Source: Thiotrichales bacterium (GTDB lineage Bacteria > Pseudomonadota > Gammaproteobacteria > JAAZVR01). Taken from it: a DNA stretch of 8,530 nt. The notes under the pieces are model-generated. The model worked only from the letters and a program-made list of their open reading frames with translations, had not been told where the DNA came from and made no database searches. The position numbers were made by a program, and so were the translations under genes. The DNA is taken from contig JAAZVR010000037.1 in the NCBI GenBank assembly GCA_018623305.1, forward strand, positions 1 through 8,530, in the 5' to 3' direction. Positions 5,653 through 8,530 of this stretch are shown here, piece after piece (position 1 is the first letter of the stretch; every line of letters begins with the position of its first letter).

Positions 5653-5979
5653 ATGTCGGTTCATTTAACACCCAGCGCGGCACAGCGAGTTGTTGATATG
5701 ATTGCTAAGCGCGGCGATGGGATTGGCTTGCGGGTTGGCGTCAAGGTCAGTGGGTGTACTGGTTACGCTTATGTCGTTGATTATGCCGATGCAATTAATG
5801 ATGATGATCAGGTGTTTGAATCGGAAGGGGTTAAGGTTGTTGTTGATGCAAAAAGCCTCCCTGTGATAGACGGGATGACCTTAGATTACGTCAAAGAAAG
5901 CCTGTTAAACGAAGGCTTTGAGTTCAATAATCCAAACGTCAAGGATGAGTGCGGTTGCGGAGAGAGTTTTAGCGTTTAA
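5653..5979 (+). CDS. iscA: A-type iron-sulfur carrier protein IscA
   Basis: This 108-residue A-type carrier accepts Fe-S clusters, or iron, and delivers them to apo-proteins. The three ligand cysteines are present: C35 in KVSGCTGYAY, and C100 and C102 in the C-terminal ECGCGESFSV. Similarity to E. coli IscA (107 residues) is strong throughout, for example GVKVVVDAKSLPVIDG (59-74) and NPNVKDECGCGESF (93-106). That places it with IscA rather than ErpA or SufA. One residue is inserted in KESLLNEGF. TAAGGAG (5641-5647), which includes the iscR stop, lies 5 bases before the ATG, so it is cotranscribed with iscR and under its control. It normally follows iscU. Here it directly follows the regulator, leaving no scaffold or cysteine desulfurase in the operon. 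Confidence 0.95.
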   Translation: MSVHLTPSAAQRVVDMIAKRGDGIGLRVGVKVSGCTGYAYVVDYADAINDDDQVFESEGVKVVVDAKSLPVIDGMTLDYVKESLLNEGFEFNNPNVKDECGCGESFSV

Positions 5980-5981
5980 TG

Positions 5982-5990
5982 TGATAAAAT
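5982..5990 (+). promoter_or_regulatory. Candidate extended -10 promoter for ndk
   Basis: TGATAAAAT is a TGn extended -10 with TAAAAT (five of six consensus bases), placed three bases after the iscA stop. No good -35 lies 16-18 bases upstream, which extended -10 promoters can tolerate. Transcription would begin near 5997, about 24 bases before the ndk ATG. No terminator-like hairpin is seen between iscA and ndk, so read-through is also possible. Confidence 0.4.
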
Positions 5991-6020
5991 TCACCGCATT
6001 ACGTAAATGGGAATTCTCTG

Positions 6021-6434
6021 ATGCAAAAAACGCTCTCTATCATTAAGCCCGATGCGGTTCGTCTGAACCTAATCGGGGAAATCTACAGTCGATTTGAAAA
6101 GGCAGGTTTGAAAGTGGTAGCTGCAAAAATGATGCAGTTGACAACGGAACAAGCCGCTGATTTTTATGCCGAACATTTAGGCCGACCTTTCTATCCAAAA
6201 TTACAAGATTTTATGTTGTCCGGACCTGTGATGGTTCAAGTGTTGCAAGGTGAAAATGCCATTGCATTAAACCGCGAGTTAATGGGTGCGACAGAAAATC
6301 CAGCTGAAGGCACAATTCGTGCGGAGTTTGCAGAAAACGTGACAATTAATTGCGTTCATGGTTCTGATTCGCCTGAAAGCGCGGCACGTGAAATCGCTTT
6401 TTTCTTCGCTGAAGACGAGATCTTTGCTGAATGA
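6021..6434 (+). CDS. ndk: Nucleoside diphosphate kinase
   Basis: Ndk moves the gamma phosphate of ATP to nucleoside diphosphates through a phosphohistidine and balances NTP and dNTP pools. The product has 137 residues (E. coli 143). Family marks are TLSIIKPDAV (4-13) with K9, FYAEHLGRPF (48-57), FMLSGPVMVQVLQGENA (64-80), and the active site CVHGSDSPESA (111-121) with catalytic H113. It starts two residues later than the usual MA-x-ERT form, and the loop ATENPAEGTIRAEFA (90-104) is two residues shorter than in E. coli. A weak GGGA (6009-6012) stands 8 bases before the ATG. Its stop overlaps the rlmN start as ATGA. Ndk-rlmN adjacency is conserved in gammaproteobacteria, usually downstream of the complete isc operon. 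Confidence 0.97.
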   Translation: MQKTLSIIKPDAVRLNLIGEIYSRFEKAGLKVVAAKMMQLTTEQAADFYAEHLGRPFYPKLQDFMLSGPVMVQVLQGENAIALNRELMGATENPAEGTIRAEFAENVTINCVHGSDSPESAAREIAFFFAEDEIFAE

Positions 6435-7549
6435 GTGACGTTCAAAAAGACGATGCAGTCAATTTATTAGGCCTTGATTTGGATGGGCTTAAATCTTTTT
6501 TCGCTGAAATTGGAGAAAAACCCTTCCGTGCTTCTCAAGTGATGAAATGGATTCATCAATTTGGCGTGTCTGATTTTGATGATATGACGAATCTAAGTAA
6601 GGCCTTGCGCGAAAAGCTCAAGGCTTCTTGCGTTATTCGTGTGCCTGAAATTGTGATCGACCAAACCTCCAATGATGGCACGCGTAAGTGGTTGCTACGA
6701 TTAGATAATAATAATTGCATTGAAACGGTGTATATTCCAGAAAACGATCGAGGCACTTTGTGTATTTCTTCACAAGTGGGCTGCGCTTTGGAATGTACTT
6801 TCTGTGCGACCGCGAAACAAGGTTTTAACCGAAATTTAGCGGCGTGGGAAATCATCGGTCAGATGTGGGTGGCACACAAAATGTTGGGTGCAGAGCCGAA
6901 AGAACGTAAAGTTACGAATGTCGTCTTTATGGGTATGGGTGAGCCGCTTCTGAACTTGAAGCACGTGATTCCGACAGCGAAAATTTTGATGGATGATAAT
7001 GCATACGGCCTTTCAAAGCGCCGAGTGACGATTTCGACGTCGGGTGTTGTGCCTGCAATGGACAATATCTTCAAAGAAATCGATGTGTCATTGGCGATTT
7101 CTTTGCATGCGCCAAATGACGAATTACGCGATGTGTTGGTTCCGATTAACCAAAAATACCCGCTTAAAGAATTGATGGCGGCATGTCAGCGTTACATTGA
7201 TGGCGGTACGAGTAAGCGTCATATTCTGATTGAATACGTCATGCTTAAAGACGTCAATGATCAGCCTAAACATGCAAGAGAAATGATTCGTCTGTTGAAA
7301 GGGATGCCGGTTAAAGTCAACCTAATTCCATTCAATCCGTTTGAAGATTCGGGTTATGAGACAACGGCCTCAAATGATACCTATGCGTTTCAGACGATTT
7401 TGCATAATGCGGGTATTCGTACAACGACGCGTAAAACGCGCGGGGATGATATTGATGCAGCTTGCGGCCAATTGGCTGGCAAAGTAAAAGACCGCACACG
7501 AAGAACACAACAGTACACTGAGATTCCAGTGTCAGATTTAATAGGATAA
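6431..7549 (+). CDS. rlmN: Dual-specificity 23S rRNA A2503 / tRNA A37 C2-methyltransferase RlmN (radical SAM)
   Basis: RlmN methylates C2 of adenosine 2503 in 23S rRNA and of A37 in some tRNAs, by a radical mechanism through a methylcysteine intermediate. The 372 residues are a usual length (E. coli 384). The N-terminal accessory domain (about 10-75) contains GEKPFRASQVMKWIHQ (28-43). The radical SAM cluster motif CALECTFC (118-125) supplies C118, C122 and C125 for a [4Fe-4S] cluster. The conserved C111 in RGTLCISSQVG and the methyl-carrying C345 in DIDAACGQLAG are present. SAM-binding MGMGEPLLN (167-175) and ISLHAPND (223-230) are also clear. C345 and the CALEC form identify RlmN rather than the resistance enzyme Cfr. 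The start overlaps the ndk stop by four bases (ATGA) with no strong ribosome site, so translation is probably coupled. The enzyme is itself a client of the Fe-S machinery regulated by IscR upstream. Confidence 0.98.
   Translation: MSDVQKDDAVNLLGLDLDGLKSFFAEIGEKPFRASQVMKWIHQFGVSDFDDMTNLSKALREKLKASCVIRVPEIVIDQTSNDGTRKWLLRLDNNNCIETVYIPENDRGTLCISSQVGCALECTFCATAKQGFNRNLAAWEIIGQMWVAHKMLGAEPKERKVTNVVFMGMGEPLLNLKHVIPTAKILMDDNAYGLSKRRVTISTSGVVPAMDNIFKEIDVSLAISLHAPNDELRDVLVPINQKYPLKELMAACQRYIDGGTSKRHILIEYVMLKDVNDQPKHAREMIRLLKGMPVKVNLIPFNPFEDSGYETTASNDTYAFQTILHNAGIRTTTRKTRGDDIDAACGQLAGKVKDRTRRTQQYTEIPVSDLIG
7543..7546 (+). promoter_or_regulatory. Ribosome binding site supporting a TTG start for hisS
   Basis: AGGA, within the last codons of rlmN, stands 8 bases before the TTG at 7555. 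The first in-frame ATG (7582) would remove the conserved QIQAIRG stretch, so the TTG is the better start. Confidence 0.65.
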
Positions 7550-7554
7550 GAACA

Positions 7555-8530
7555 TTGGCTCAGATTCAAGCAATTCGCGGCATGAATGACCTGTTTGGTC
7601 AAGCAGCATTGGATTTTAATTTAATCGAAAACACGGTTTCAAGTGTGTTGGCTCAATACGGTTACGACCAAATTCGTTTGCCGATTGTTGAGAAAACTGA
7701 ATTATTTTGTCGTTCGATTGGTGAAGTGACAGACATCGTTGAAAAAGAAATGTACACCTTCGATGATCGTAATGGTGACAGTTTGACTTTGCGTCCAGAG
7801 GGGACAGCAGGTTGTGTTCGAGCGGTGATTCAAAATGCGTTGGCGAACCGTGGCGCGACTCAGAAACTTTGGTACAGCGGTCCAATGTTTCGACATGAGC
7901 GTCCGCAAAAAGGCCGTTACCGTCAGTTTCATCAGATTGGTGTTGAGTCATTCGGTTTTGCGGGTCCAGATGCGGATGCTGAACAGATTATCATGACGGC
8001 ACGTTTGTGGAAGGCTTTGGGTATTCATGAGCATGTTGAATTGCAATTGAACTCATTGGGTACGTCTGAGTGTCGTGCTGAATATCGTCAGATTTTGGTG
8101 GATTATTTTAATGCGCATTCAGAGCAATTGGATGAAGACAGTCAGCGTCGTTTAACCTCGAATCCGTTGCGTATTTTGGATACAAAGAATCCAGATATGG
8201 CGGATTTAGTGGCGAAGGCTCCTAAGTTGTCTGAGCATTTGGATGAGATTTCACAAGCGCATTTAGCGGGCGTACAGGCGCGTTTAGATGCGTGTGGCAT
8301 TGCTTATACAATGAACGATAATTTGGTGCGTGGTTTAGATTACTACAATCACACGGTATTTGAGTGGGTTACAGACAGTTTGGGCGCACAAGGTACAGTG
8401 TGTGCCGGTGGTCGTTACGATGGACTGGTTGAGCAAATTGGTGGTCAGCCAACGCCTGCTGTCGGTTTTGCGATGGGTGTGGAGCGATTAATGGCGATGC
8501 TTGAAGTGGCAGGTACTCAGCCTGATGCAC
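7555..8530 (+). CDS. hisS: Histidyl-tRNA synthetase, 3'-truncated by window end
   Basis: HisRS charges tRNA-His with histidine using ATP and is a class II synthetase active as a dimer. The window holds 325 full codons of about 420-430; the anticodon-binding domain lies beyond the edge. Starting at TTG 7555 gives MAQIQAIRGMNDLFG, matching MAKNIQAIRGMND of E. coli, and AGGA stands 8 bases upstream. Motifs run in order: motif 1 region YDQIRLPIVEKTELF (37-51); EKEMYTFDDRNGDSLTLRPEGT (63-84); motif 2 with GPMFRHERPQKGRYRQFHQ (109-127); HisA LVRGLDYYN (258-266) with the catalytic arginine R259; AGGRYDGL (284-291); motif 3 GFAMGVERL (304-312). No frameshift is seen. It begins 5 bases after the rlmN stop and is probably in the same transcript. 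In many relatives pilF, rodZ and ispG lie between rlmN and hisS; here they do not. Confidence 0.97.
   Translation, partial: MAQIQAIRGMNDLFGQAALDFNLIENTVSSVLAQYGYDQIRLPIVEKTELFCRSIGEVTDIVEKEMYTFDDRNGDSLTLRPEGTAGCVRAVIQNALANRGATQKLWYSGPMFRHERPQKGRYRQFHQIGVESFGFAGPDADAEQIIMTARLWKALGIHEHVELQLNSLGTSECRAEYRQILVDYFNAHSEQLDEDSQRRLTSNPLRILDTKNPDMADLVAKAPKLSEHLDEISQAHLAGVQARLDACGIAYTMNDNLVRGLDYYNHTVFEWVTDSLGAQGTVCAGGRYDGLVEQIGGQPTPAVGFAMGVERLMAMLEVAGTQPDA

Noticed and set aside
7616..7951. Antisense open frames over the start of hisS
   Set aside because: They are shadows of a strongly conserved histidyl-tRNA synthetase frame, with no ribosome site or recognisable protein features.

Overview
This window looks like ordinary chromosomal DNA of a gammaproteobacterium with moderate to low GC. 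It is packed with housekeeping genes on both strands and has almost no intergenic space. The assignment rests on gene order. The chain suhB / trmJ - cysE - iscR - iscA - ndk - rlmN - hisS follows the order seen in Escherichia, Pseudomonas and Azotobacter, and the HolD-like psi protein next to rimI is also a gammaproteobacterial arrangement. I cannot name the genus. I see no mobile element, CRISPR array, tRNA or rRNA, and no gene-free stretch longer than about 60 bases.

Left block (1-2776, + strand): the 3' part of pssA (phosphatidylserine synthase), leuA (2-isopropylmalate synthase), a very short gene that I read as holD (psi subunit of the DNA polymerase III clamp loader), and rimI (ribosomal protein S18 N-acetyltransferase). 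All four overlap by 1 to 22 bases, so they probably form one translationally coupled transcript. A terminator-like hairpin lies just after leuA, inside the holD reading frame. rimI converges on suhB and their 3' ends overlap by 12 bases.

Middle block (2765-5130): suhB (inositol monophosphatase / rRNA transcription factor) on the minus strand is divergent from trmJ (tRNA Cm32/Um32 methyltransferase). Two perfect TATAAT hexamers face each other in the 53-base gap. trmJ abuts cysE (serine acetyltransferase, cysteine synthesis).

Right block (5127-8530, + strand): iscR has its own promoter, overlapped by a near-consensus type 2 IscR operator, and is followed by iscA. The usual iscS, iscU, hscB, hscA, fdx and iscX are absent and the next gene is ndk. 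After ndk come rlmN (which itself needs a [4Fe-4S] cluster) and the first 325 codons of hisS, started from TTG. The pilF/rodZ/ispG group that often separates rlmN from hisS is also missing.

The main points of interest are the iscRA remnant of the isc operon with its operator intact, the unusually small psi subunit with a hairpin in its coding region, and the compact face-to-face suhB/trmJ promoters. I found no evidence for an entirely new system.
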